Shown here: piece by piece, positions 16,792 to 24,368 of the stretch | How positions within the stretch are numbered: position 1 is the first letter of the stretch | How the letters are laid out: each line of letters starts with the position of its first letter | Assembly: GCF_003353175.1 (NCBI RefSeq) | Contig: NZ_QHKS01000011.1 | Location: forward strand, 1-64,000 | Source of the DNA: Paraburkholderia lacunae | GTDB lineage: Bacteria; Pseudomonadota; Gammaproteobacteria; Burkholderiales; Burkholderiaceae | Direction of reading: 5' to 3' | Length of the DNA stretch: 64,000 nt | Notes under the pieces: model-generated | What the model saw: the letters and a program-made list of their open reading frames with translations, nothing else | The model's database searches: none | What the model was told of the DNA's origin: nothing | Translations under genes and position numbers: made by a program

Positions 16792-17868
16792 TCAAAACAG
16801 GTCGAGTTGCGGAGAGAACTTTGGGGGGCGGCGAAACAAGTCAGTTCTCAAGGGAACCCTTTCGTTGTTTAGCCTTGCCTTTGCGCACGCCTTTTCGAAG
16901 CGTTGTTGTATAAGGTCCGCAAATATGCCCGTACCTTTCATACGGGTCCGAAAATCTGAGTCATAGTCTCTACCAGCTCTCATCTGGCGAACGAGACTCA
17001 TCACATGGTTTTCCTTCAGCGGGTGGTGTGTTGCGAGCCACTCTCGGAACAACCCCGCCACTTCGAGAGGAAGTCTCAACAAAACGTAAGCTGCATATTT
17101 CGCTCCAGCTTCACTTGCGGCGTAGAGAATTTTCTCAATGTCTTGGTCGGTCAGCGATGGGATTATGGGGGCAACCAAGACACTGGTGGGCACGCCTGCG
17201 TCACTCAGGAGCTTGATTGCATCAAGGCGCTTGGTTGGGGTGCTCGCTCGCGGTTCTAAGGTTCTGGCGATTTCCTTGTCGAGAGACGTGACCGATATGT
17301 ATACGCGGGCCAAATTCTTCTCTGCCATCCGAGCTAGCAGTGCTAAGTCGCGAGTCACCAGCGCTGATTTAGTGGTGATGGCGACGGGATGGTTGAATTC
17401 TTCTAACACCTCCAGCACTGATGCGGTCAGCGACAATCGACGCTCAATCGGCTGATAGGGGTCTGTATTTGTTCCGAGCGCTATTACTTTTGGCGTGTAC
17501 GACGCTTTCGAAAGCGCTTGCCGGAGCAATTCAGCTGCGTTCTTCTTTGCGAAGAGTTTCGTTTCGAAATCTAGCCCTGGTGAAAGGTTTAGGTAGGCGT
17601 GGGTTGGCCGAGCAAAGCAATACACGCATCCGTGTTCACACCCCCTGTATACGTTAACAGACTGGTCGAAGGGGACGTCAGGAGAGTCATTTGTTGAAAC
17701 TATTGATTTTGCTTTTTCGATGAAAATAATTGTTTTCAACGGTGGAGCGTCTTCCTCCGAAGCACCCTGCGGCCAATCATCGAAGAAGCTTTCTCGTTGC
17801 AAAGATTCAAAGCGTGCTGTCGAGTTTGATGCGCTCCCTCGGCCTTTACGCGGTGCAGTCGTCATCAC
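16792..17868 (-). CDS. PA0069/SplB-like radical SAM protein, island copy
   Basis: A 358-residue radical SAM enzyme of the PA0069 family, related to spore photoproduct lyase. A disordered N-terminus is followed by the cluster motif GCEHGCVYC (Cys-x3-Cys-x2-Cys, about residues 76-83), which holds a 4Fe-4S cluster that splits S-adenosylmethionine. A TIM-barrel-like body follows, with an FARPTHAYLNLSPGLDFE segment, and the C-terminus ends SPQLDLF. The length is normal. A LexA-type box covers its promoter, which fits a DNA-repair or damage-response role. The substrate is not known for the family. Its homologue on the other side of the island border is broken, so this copy would replace it. Confidence 0.8.
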   Translation of the reverse strand: MMTTAPRKGRGSASNSTARFESLQRESFFDDWPQGASEEDAPPLKTIIFIEKAKSIVSTNDSPDVPFDQSVNVYRGCEHGCVYCFARPTHAYLNLSPGLDFETKLFAKKNAAELLRQALSKASYTPKVIALGTNTDPYQPIERRLSLTASVLEVLEEFNHPVAITTKSALVTRDLALLARMAEKNLARVYISVTSLDKEIARTLEPRASTPTKRLDAIKLLSDAGVPTSVLVAPIIPSLTDQDIEKILYAASEAGAKYAAYVLLRLPLEVAGLFREWLATHHPLKENHVMSLVRQMRAGRDYDSDFRTRMKGTGIFADLIQQRFEKACAKARLNNERVPLRTDLFRRPPKFSPQLDLF

Positions 17869-17884
17869 AAGCCTCTAGCCAACA

Positions 17885-17900
17885 CTGTATAAAAACACAG
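17885..17900 (-). promoter_or_regulatory. LexA (SOS) box over the -10 of the radical SAM promoter
   Basis: The 16-base sequence CTGTATAAAAACACAG fits the proteobacterial LexA consensus CTGT-N8-ACAG in both half-sites and is flanked by A and T, as usual. On the minus strand it overlaps a TATACT -10 element (complement at 17,899-17,904). It lies 17-32 bases before the start codon of the island radical SAM gene, exactly where a repressor would block transcription. Regulation by DNA damage is inferred. Confidence 0.65.
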
Positions 17901-17964
17901 TATATAGCAGCTGCTTCTTTGTGGCTGATGAATGAGTGAACAAGGTCGTTGACGTATAAGCTCT

Positions 17965-18831
17965 GGCTGTATTTATTGCTTCGCGCGGCCTACGCATAGT
18001 TATTTGGGCCTGTCGCCCGGGCTCGACTTCGAAAGCCGCATCTACGCGAAGGTCAATGCGCCGGAATTGCTCGCACGCGAACTGTCGAAGAAGTCCTATG
18101 TGCCGGAACCGATCGCGCTGGGCGTCAATACCGACGCATGGCAGCCAGCCGAGCGCGACTTGCGTCTCACGAGGCGCGTCATCGAGGTACTCAGCGAGCG
18201 CGGCCAGCCGTTCGCGGCGATCACCAAATCATCGCTGATCGAGCGCGATCTGGACCTGCTTGCGCCGATGGCTGCACGCGGGCAATTCATGGCGGCCATT
18301 ACGATTACCACGCTGGATGCGGACATGGCCCGCACGCTCGAACCGCGAGCGGCCACGCCGTTGCGTCGGTTGCGCACCATCCGTACGTTGAGCGAGGCGG
18401 GGATTCCGGTGGGCGTCAGCATCGCCCCGGTGATTCCGTTCGTCACCGAACCGGACATGGAGCGCGTGCTGGAAGCCTGTGCGGAGGCTGGCGCAAGCAA
18501 CGCGAGCTATATCGTGCTGCGTTTGCCGTGGGAAGTCGCGCCGCTATTCAAGGATTGGCTCGCCGCCCACTTCCCCGATCGTGCTGACCGGGTGATGAGC
18601 CGTGTGCGCGATATGCGGGGCGGAAAGGACTACGACTCGTCGTTCGCGAATCGTATGAAGGGCGAGGGCCTGTGGGCGGATCTGCTCAAGCAGCGGTTCC
18701 ACAAGGCAGTACGCCGTCTTGGGCTAAACGAACGCGATCGCGGAATTCTGGATATGTCGCACTTTCGTCGTATCGAGTCGCCGCGCCCGGCCTCGCCTCT
18801 TCGCGACGATCCGCAACTCGATCTTTTTTAG
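17965..18831 (+). pseudogene. 5'-truncated host copy of the PA0069-like radical SAM gene
   Basis: Read in frame from 17,965, the sequence gives GCIYCFARPTHSYLGLSPGLDFE and then the full remaining barrel and C-terminus ending DPQLDLF, closely parallel to the complete copy on the island. The first third, including the first cysteine of the cluster motif, is absent. Upstream the frame reads unrelated codons and a stop at 17,950-17,952. A TTG at 18,004 could only start a protein without the cluster, which could not act as a radical SAM enzyme. Base composition and codon use match the core genes to the right. The missing 5' part should lie beyond the left edge of the window if the island is a clean insertion. 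Confidence 0.8.
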
Positions 18832-18857
18832 CGCAATTGCGGCACGATGGTGGCACG

Positions 18858-19325
18858 TTATTGCGACAGCGCTTTGGCTGCTTGCACCTGGCTTTCGAAG
18901 TAGGTCTGAAACGAGAGTGCAAGACCCGTCATCAGCAGGAACGCGCCAATCAGCAGCGAAAAGATCACGACGAAAATGACCGCCCAGCCCGAGCGGCTCT
19001 TGCGCTGGGTTTGCGCGTTGAACTGCGCGTCCCATTTTTCGTCAGGACGCAGACCGTAGACGATTGCGGCGAGAAACGCTGCAAGCAGCGAGACCGCGCC
19101 GGGAAACGCGAGCGCCCAGCCGAGCATCGAGGTCCGCTCGCTTGCCGCCACCAGCATTGCGCCGGGAATCCCTATGAGCGTGCCGATCAGGTGTGCCCAG
19201 CCGTAAATGTCGCGCAGTCCATAGAGATAGAAGCGATGCGCGCCGAGGCTGCCGAAGAAGAACGCAAGCGCGGCGGTAATCGTCTTGGATCTGAAGCGCG
19301 GGGAAGTCGAAGCAAGGGTGGACAT
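18858..19325 (-). CDS. TM2-domain membrane protein
   Basis: About 155 residues from the ATG at 19,325 (MSTLASTSPRF), a better start than the open frame 69 bases upstream because that extension is Arg/Pro-rich. The N-terminal half shows the TM2 pattern: a hydrophobic helix, then FFGSLGAHRFYLYGLRDIYGWAHLI and a second helix. A third hydrophobic segment and a longer C-terminal transmembrane helix (WAVIFVVIFSLLIGAFLLM) follow. TM2 proteins sit in the inner membrane and their role is mostly unknown. It is a single gene at the start of the core region. Confidence 0.7.
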   Translation of the reverse strand: MSTLASTSPRFRSKTITAALAFFFGSLGAHRFYLYGLRDIYGWAHLIGTLIGIPGAMLVAASERTSMLGWALAFPGAVSLLAAFLAAIVYGLRPDEKWDAQFNAQTQRKSRSGWAVIFVVIFSLLIGAFLLMTGLALSFQTYFESQVQAAKALSQ

Positions 19326-19507
19326 GTAGGCGAGAGCAGAGTGGCAAGGCGGTCGAAGCGAGCGGCGAGCCGGTGGACGCGGACCGACGCGCATTCTACG
19401 CCCGTGGTGTGTCGGCGGTCACGGGGCGTGCGGCCAGCTCAACAGAGCGGGTTATTTGTGTGGGCCGCTTTGTGTCTGCTGCGGCGCTTGTGTTTTCGGT
19501 AGGGATG

Positions 19508-20755
19508 TCAGGGCGATGCATACGTCACGCGATAAACCGCGCCCGCGTAATCGTCGCTGATCAGCAGTGCCCCGTCAGGCATCGGCAGCACGTCGGCGGG
19601 GCGGCCCCATACCGCTTCGCCGGGTTGAAGCCAGCCTTCGGCAAATACTTCCTGACGGGCATGGCTGCCGTCGGGGCTGGTGATCACCCGCACGACCCTG
19701 TAGCCGACTTTCTTGCTACGGTTCCACGAGCCGTGTTCGGCGATGAAAATATTGTCGCGATAAGCGGCCGGAAACATTGGGCCGGTGTAAAACCGCATGC
19801 CGAGCGAAGCGACGTGGGCGCCGAGTTTGACCACCGGCGGCGTAAACGAGCTGCACGAATGGTCCTTGTCGAATTCGGGGTCGGGCGTGTCGCCGCCATG
19901 GCAGAACGGAAAGCCGAAATCCATGCCGGCGCGTGGCGCGCGGTTGAGTTTGTCGTCCGGCACATCGTCGCCCATCATGTCGCGACCGTTGTCGGTGAAC
20001 CAGAGCTCGTGCGTAATCGGGTGCCACGCGAAGCCGACCGTGTTGCGTACCCCGCGCGCCACCACCTCATAGTGACTGCCGTCCGGGTCCATACGTCCGA
20101 TCATCGCGAAGCGGTCGCGGTCTTTCAGGCAGACGTTGCACGGCGCGCCTTGCGGCACATACAGTTTGCCGTCAGGCCCGAAAGCGATGAATTTCCAGCC
20201 GTGATGGGTCTCCGTGGGCAGTTTGTCGGTCACGACGACCGGCTTCGGCGGATCGTCCAGGTGGGCGTCGATCGCGTCGAAGCGTAGAATTTTCGACACC
20301 GCCGAGACATACAGCGCACCGTCGCGCCACGCAACGCCCGCCGGCGCCTGTAGCCCGGAGGCGATTACATGGCGAGCCATTACGCGCCCGTTCTGCAATT
20401 CGAGCGCGTAGACGTGGCCGTCGAGGCTGCCTATATAGAGAATGCCTTTCGGCGAAAACGCCATCGCCCGCGCGCTCGGCACCGTGTCCGACAACACCTC
20501 GATCTGGAAGCCGGGCGGCAGTTTGATGCGTTCGACCGGCAATGCGGCTAGCGCCGGCAGGGCGGCAGCGGCAAACCACAACGCTGCCGCGGTGCGTAGG
20601 GCTCGCATGCGCGCGGCGCGTGTGGAGCTGGTGAGCGAGGTTGCCAAGGAGGCTGCCAGGGCAAAAGGCGTTGCCAGGGAAAAAAGGGAAAAGAGGGCGC
20701 AAAGCGCAAACGAAGCGAACAAAAACGCAGGCGGCAGCAGGAGTTTCACGGGCAT
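19508..20755 (-). CDS. PQQ-dependent sugar dehydrogenase-like beta-propeller
   Basis: An exported protein of the soluble glucose/sorbosone dehydrogenase family: six-bladed propeller repeats such as LPPGFQIEVLSD, ARAMAFSPKGILYIGSLDG, GLQAPAGVAWRDGALYVS, ARGVRNTVGFAWHP and ELWFTDNGRD. Members oxidise aldose sugars in the periplasm with PQQ bound in the propeller. A C-terminal EHGSWNRSKKVGYRV blade and PADVLPMPDGALLISDDYAG complete it. The start is uncertain. A GTG at 20,782, this ATG at 20,755 and an ATG at 20,608 are all possible, and only the last gives a single clean signal peptide (MRALRTAAALWFAAAALPALA). The substrate is not predictable. Confidence 0.75.
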   Translation of the reverse strand: MPVKLLLPPAFLFASFALCALFSLFSLATPFALAASLATSLTSSTRAARMRALRTAAALWFAAAALPALAALPVERIKLPPGFQIEVLSDTVPSARAMAFSPKGILYIGSLDGHVYALELQNGRVMARHVIASGLQAPAGVAWRDGALYVSAVSKILRFDAIDAHLDDPPKPVVVTDKLPTETHHGWKFIAFGPDGKLYVPQGAPCNVCLKDRDRFAMIGRMDPDGSHYEVVARGVRNTVGFAWHPITHELWFTDNGRDMMGDDVPDDKLNRAPRAGMDFGFPFCHGGDTPDPEFDKDHSCSSFTPPVVKLGAHVASLGMRFYTGPMFPAAYRDNIFIAEHGSWNRSKKVGYRVVRVITSPDGSHARQEVFAEGWLQPGEAVWGRPADVLPMPDGALLISDDYAGAVYRVTYASP

Positions 20756-20847
20756 TCCGTCAGGCAATTCGGGTGTTTCCACGTTGGCTGGCGCGCCCGT
20801 CTGTATGGCCGGCGCAACCTCGTCGTTCAGTTTATCCCCGTAAGTGT

Positions 20848-20876
20848 TTGTTATGGCGTCGGTTTCCCGCTATAAT
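20848..20876 (+). promoter_or_regulatory. sigma-70 promoter of the rpsP operon
   Basis: TTGTTA (20,848-20,853) and a perfect TATAAT (20,871-20,876) are separated by exactly 17 bases, about 45 bases before the rpsP start codon. This is one of the best housekeeping promoters in the window and fits a highly expressed ribosomal operon. Confidence 0.8.
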
Positions 20877-20921
20877 CGCGTGTTTCAGTCGTTCCGAACC
20901 CCGGTTTTCAAGGATTCTAGT

Positions 20922-21176
20922 ATGGTCATCATCCGCTTGGCTCGTGGCGGCTCCAAGAAGCGCCCGTTCTACAACATCGTCGCAACCGATTCGCGTAACC
21001 GTCGTGACGGCCGCTTCATCGAGCGCGTTGGCTTCTACAACCCGGTCGCTACGAAGGGTGAGTCGCTGCGTATCGCTCAAGACCGCCTCACGTACTGGCA
21101 AGGCGTTGGCGCACAACTGTCGCCGACCGTCGAGCGTCTCGTGAAAGAAGCGCAAAAGGCGCAGCCGGCTGCTTAA
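20922..21176 (+). CDS. rpsP: 30S ribosomal protein S16
   Basis: An 84-residue protein beginning MVIIRLARGGSKKRPFYNIV, the invariant S16 start, with DGRFIERVGFYNP in the middle. It binds 16S rRNA in the body of the small subunit and helps assembly. The reading frame is open further upstream, but the ATG at 20,922 matches the family start and sits behind the promoter. First gene of rpsP-rimM-trmD-rplS, linking ribosome proteins with rRNA and tRNA maturation factors. Confidence 0.97.
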   Translation: MVIIRLARGGSKKRPFYNIVATDSRNRRDGRFIERVGFYNPVATKGESLRIAQDRLTYWQGVGAQLSPTVERLVKEAQKAQPAA

Positions 21177-21305
21177 TGGTAGCTAGCATGCGTATCGTCG
21201 TCGGTTCGGCCGGCGGCTCGCGCAGCTTGCGTGAGCAGTCCGATGCGCGATTGGTGTCGCAATTAGTGCTGAAGCAGGCGTCGAAGTCGGCAGCGAGGTT
21301 CTCCT

Positions 21306-22067
21306 ATGTCTGAGCGTGATTCCAGCAGTTCAGGTCGCGTAAAGGCAACCCCGGCAACCCCGGCAACCCCGGCAACCCCGGCAGATCCGCGCGCCAAGAC
21401 GTCTGATCAGGCGCCGTTCGGTGCATTCGTCCGCAAGCCGGTCGAGCGAACCGAAGGCAAGGCGAAAGCCACTGTAGCAAACGTCGGTTCCAGGGCAGCA
21501 GCAATGCGCGCGGAAACGGCGGAAAGCTGGCCGGCCGACGCGGTCGAGGTCGGCGCGATCGTCGACGCTTACGGCCTCAAAGGCTGGGTCAAGGTAGCCG
21601 CTCATGCGGATGCCGGGCAGGGCGGTGACGCGTTGCTGAGCGCGAAGCGCTGGTGGCTGATGAAAGGCCATGAGCGCAAGTCGGCGCCGTCGTTGCAGGC
21701 GAAAACGCATAGCGACAGTGTGGTGGCCCATCTGGGCGGCGTCACTGACCGCGATGTGGCGCTGGCACTGCGCGGCTCCCGCGTCTATATCAGCCGCAGC
21801 GAATTTCCGGCCCTCGCGGCCGACGAATTCTACTGGGTCGACCTGCTCGGCCTGGATGTGGTGAACGTTGCCGGGGTCGCTCTCGGCAAGGTTGCAGACA
21901 TGATCGACAACGGTGCGCACTCGGTGTTGCGTATCGAATATCCGGCTACCGACAAGAGCGGCAAGCCGGTCACCGGCGAGCGTTTGATCCCGTTCGTCGG
22001 CGTCTTTGTCAAAACGGTGGATCAGGCGGCGAAGCAAATCATCGTCGACTGGGAAGCCGACTACTAA
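21306..22067 (+). CDS. rimM: ribosome maturation factor RimM with long N-terminal tail
   Basis: RimM binds S19 and assists late maturation of the 30S head. The family body begins near residue 80 (VEVGAIVDAYGLKGWVKVAAHA), continues through an RVYISRSEFPALAADEFYWVDLLGLDV core and the PRC-barrel domain, and ends PFVGVFVKTVDQAAKQIIVDWEADY. The total is 253 residues against about 170-180 usually. The extra 75 residues are low-complexity and contain four Ala-Thr-Pro repeats encoded by a 9-base tandem repeat. An ATG behind GAGGTTCTCCT starts the frame. A downstream start cannot be excluded. It lies between rpsP and trmD in the usual order. Confidence 0.93.
   Translation: MSERDSSSSGRVKATPATPATPATPADPRAKTSDQAPFGAFVRKPVERTEGKAKATVANVGSRAAAMRAETAESWPADAVEVGAIVDAYGLKGWVKVAAHADAGQGGDALLSAKRWWLMKGHERKSAPSLQAKTHSDSVVAHLGGVTDRDVALALRGSRVYISRSEFPALAADEFYWVDLLGLDVVNVAGVALGKVADMIDNGAHSVLRIEYPATDKSGKPVTGERLIPFVGVFVKTVDQAAKQIIVDWEADY
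21347..21382 (+). repeat. four 9-base tandem repeats in rimM
   Basis: The unit AACCCCGGC occurs four times without change and encodes Ala-Thr-Pro repeats in the N-terminal extension of RimM. The length is a multiple of three, so slippage would alter the tail but keep the frame. Confidence 0.85.
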
Positions 22068-22091
22068 ACAATTCGCTGAACGGAGAGAGCG

Positions 22092-22859
22092 ATGCAGTTC
22101 GATGTCGTGACGCTCTTTCCTGAAATGTTTCGTGCGCTGACCGACTGGGGGATTACCAGCCGTGCGGCGAAGCAGGAGCGCTACGGGTTGCGTACGTGGA
22201 ATCCGCGCGATTTCACCACCGACAACTACCGCACGATCGACGATCGCCCATATGGAGGCGGCCCCGGCATGGTGATGCTGGCCAAGCCGCTGGAAGACGC
22301 GATCAGCGCGGCGAAAGCCGCGCAAGTGGAGCAGGGTATCGGTGCGCCGCGCGTCGTGATGATGTCGCCGCAAGGCGCCACGTTGAATCACGAACGCGTC
22401 ATGCGGTTTGCTGCCGAGCCCGGACTGATTCTGTTGTGCGGGCGCTATGAAGCGATCGACCAGCGTTTGCTCGACCGGGTCGTCGACGAAGAAGTCAGTC
22501 TTGGCGACTTCGTGCTGTCAGGCGGCGAGTTGCCTGCCATGGCGTTGATGGATGCCGTCGTGCGCCAGTTGCCCGGCGTGCTGAACGACTCGCAGTCGGC
22601 GGTGCAGGACAGCTTTGTCGACGTGCTGCTGGATTGTCCGCATTACACGCGTCCGGAGGAATACAACGGTGTGCGTGTGCCCGATGTGCTGCTTGGTGGC
22701 CATCATGCGGAAATCGAAGCGTGGCGCCGGCGCGAAGCATTGCGCAATACGTTGCACAAGCGGCCCGATCTGATCGTGAAGGCCAGAAAGAACAAGATGT
22801 TGAGCCGTGCCGACGAGGCATGGCTTGCGAGTCTCGCGAAGGAAGCGTCGAAGGCGTAA
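22092..22859 (+). CDS. trmD: tRNA (guanine-N1)-methyltransferase
   Basis: A 255-residue SPOUT enzyme that methylates G37 of tRNAs reading CUN, CCN and CGG, preventing frameshifts. Family signatures are visible: MQFDVVTLFPEMF at the start, DDRPYGGGPGMVM, LLCGRYEAIDQRLLD, and the knot region EEVSLGDFVLSGGELPAM, which binds S-adenosylmethionine. HYTRPEEYNGVRVPDVLLGGHH follows, and the C-terminal domain contains RADEAWLA. It begins 24 bases after rimM, behind GGAGAG. Cytoplasmic, essential. Confidence 0.97.
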   Translation: MQFDVVTLFPEMFRALTDWGITSRAAKQERYGLRTWNPRDFTTDNYRTIDDRPYGGGPGMVMLAKPLEDAISAAKAAQVEQGIGAPRVVMMSPQGATLNHERVMRFAAEPGLILLCGRYEAIDQRLLDRVVDEEVSLGDFVLSGGELPAMALMDAVVRQLPGVLNDSQSAVQDSFVDVLLDCPHYTRPEEYNGVRVPDVLLGGHHAEIEAWRRREALRNTLHKRPDLIVKARKNKMLSRADEAWLASLAKEASKA

Positions 22860-23012
22860 AGCCTTGATCTTTCGAGCGGACATAGGCGGCGCCGCACATG
22901 CGTGTACGGCGCCAGATGTGAACCCATCCTCTATCGGGGCCGTAGCCGAGCGCAATACAAACTCAGCGCGAGGCAGGTACGAACGCCGACAAGATGGACT
23001 TAGGAGTCAGTG

Positions 23013-23399
23013 ATGAATCTGATTGCAAAACTCGAGCAGGAAGAAATCGCGCGCGCCCTCGGCGACAAGACCATCCCCGAATTCGCCCCCGGCGACACGG
23101 TGATCGTCAGCGTGAATGTGGTTGAAGGTACGCGTAAGCGTGTTCAGGCTTACGAAGGCGTCGTGATCGCCAAGCGTAACCGTGGTCTGAATTCGTCGTT
23201 CATCGTCCGCAAGATCTCGTCGGGCGAAGGCGTCGAGCGTACGTTCCAGACGTACTCGCCGCTGCTGGCAAGCATCGTCGTGAAGCGTCGCGGCGATGTG
23301 CGTCGTGCGAAGCTGTACTACCTGCGCGACCGTTCGGGCAAGTCGGCCCGGATCAAGGAAAAGCTGGTCTCGAAAGACCGCGCTGCTTCCCAAGCGTAA
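23013..23399 (+). CDS. rplS: 50S ribosomal protein L19
   Basis: A 128-residue protein with the L19 pattern FAPGDTVIVSVNVVEGTRKRVQAYEGVVIAKRN, then SFIVRKISSGEGVERTFQTYSP, RRGDVRRAKLYYLRDRSGKSARIKEKL. It lies at the 30S-50S interface. The ATG at 23,013 follows TAGGAGTCAG; the open frame begins one codon earlier with GTG. Last gene of the operon, about 150 bases after trmD, and followed directly by a strong terminator. Confidence 0.97.
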   Translation: MNLIAKLEQEEIARALGDKTIPEFAPGDTVIVSVNVVEGTRKRVQAYEGVVIAKRNRGLNSSFIVRKISSGEGVERTFQTYSPLLASIVVKRRGDVRRAKLYYLRDRSGKSARIKEKLVSKDRAASQA

Positions 23400-23410
23400 A
23401 TGCTGTAAGG

Positions 23411-23437
23411 AAAAGCACCCCTCGCGGGTGCTTTTTT
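23411..23437 (+). terminator. Rho-independent terminator after rplS
   Basis: AAAAGCACCC and GGGTGCTTTT form a stable stem with a five-base loop, followed by a run of T. It ends the rpsP-rimM-trmD-rplS operon 11 bases after the rplS stop. Confidence 0.9.
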
Positions 23438-23492
23438 GTTTGCCAGGTCAAAATAGAGGCATGTCCCCTATCCGCTCGTTCCGAGAGACCCG

Positions 23493-24218
23493 TTGACCCG
23501 TCCCGTCTTTGAGCCCGAAACTCTGCCTGTCGAAGCGATAGGCGCCGATCTGCCACCGGTTGCTGCCGGGCGTCTGACGCCCGATGGCTTGCGCGCGCGA
23601 TTCGAGCAGCGTCTGAGTTGGACGCCCGAGCCGATTGTCGAAGCGCCCTGGCGCGATATCCATGCCGATCCGCGAGTCGCCGCGGTATTGGTGCCGTTGG
23701 TGGTCCGCGATAACGGCTTGACTGTGTTGCTGACGCAGCGCGCCGATCATCTGAACGACCACGCCGGCCAGGTGAGCTTTCCCGGAGGCCGCCACGAACC
23801 ATTCGATGCCGACGCGACCGCCACCGCGCTGCGCGAAGCACAGGAAGAGGTCGGTCTCGACCCTGCGCGCGTCGAGATTCTTGGTGCGTTGCCGGACTAT
23901 CTCACCGGCACGGGCTTTCGCGTGACACCTGTGATCGGCTTGGTGCATCCGCCGTTCACTTTGAAAGCCGATGCGCTTGAAGTGGCTGAAGTCTTCGAAG
24001 TACCGCTCGGTTTTCTGATGAACCCCGCACATCACGAAGTGCGCGTGTTCCGTTGGGAGGGCGGCGAGCGCCGCTTTTTCGCGATGCCTTACCCGCGTGC
24101 GGCGTCGGCGGAGCACAACAGTCGCGAGGATCGCGACCATCAGACAGGCGGCCATCATTTCATCTGGGGCGCGACAGCCGCGATGCTGCGCAACTTCTAT
24201 CGCTTCCTCTCGGCTTGA
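23493..24218 (+). CDS. CoA pyrophosphatase (Nudix, NudL type)
   Basis: A 241-residue Nudix hydrolase. It carries the UPF0035/NudL pattern LLTQRADHLNDHAGQVSFPGGRHE, immediately followed by the Nudix box ending TALREAQEEVGLDP, in which the Glu residues bind the catalytic metal. Members split CoA and its oxidised or acylated forms to phosphopantetheine and 3',5'-ADP. The N-terminal 50 residues are variable. The frame starts at TTG (23,493) and no better ATG with a ribosome binding site is near, so the start is uncertain. It stands alone after the ribosomal operon. Confidence 0.85.
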   Translation: MTRPVFEPETLPVEAIGADLPPVAAGRLTPDGLRARFEQRLSWTPEPIVEAPWRDIHADPRVAAVLVPLVVRDNGLTVLLTQRADHLNDHAGQVSFPGGRHEPFDADATATALREAQEEVGLDPARVEILGALPDYLTGTGFRVTPVIGLVHPPFTLKADALEVAEVFEVPLGFLMNPAHHEVRVFRWEGGERRFFAMPYPRAASAEHNSREDRDHQTGGHHFIWGATAAMLRNFYRFLSA

Positions 24219-24368
24219 TCCACATTTGAGCCATACCTGAGCCATACATGAGCCGCCGCCTGAGCTGTGCAGTTGTCGGCTGTTTGTCAACGTCTGCGCT
24301 CAGTCGCATCCGACCCTGTGCTATCGTTATAAAACAATCGTAAAAACTCGAAAAGCACGGCGCATCGC

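Larger units (their letters stand above)
1..17964. mobile_element. right-hand part of a genomic island ending inside a host radical SAM gene
   Basis: The right edge is placed at about 17,964. From 17,965 on, a plus-strand reading frame matches the middle and end of a PA0069-like radical SAM protein, but its first third is missing and is replaced by unrelated sequence with an in-frame stop at 17,950-17,952. The interval to the left holds a typical island cargo (Hhe-like helicase, reverse transcriptase with nuclease, Toprim/caspase-like pair, gene stumps), more A/T-rich pockets than the core to the right, and a full-length homologue of the interrupted gene. The left edge lies outside the window and no integrase or transposase gene is visible, so the mechanism of insertion is unknown. 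That this is one single element rather than several nested insertions is an inference. Confidence 0.7.

Noticed and set aside
18004..18831. Open frame starting at TTG 18,004 as a functional radical SAM gene
   Set aside because: The frame is homologous further upstream to 17,965 but lacks the first third of the protein and a complete cluster motif, so it is a remnant.
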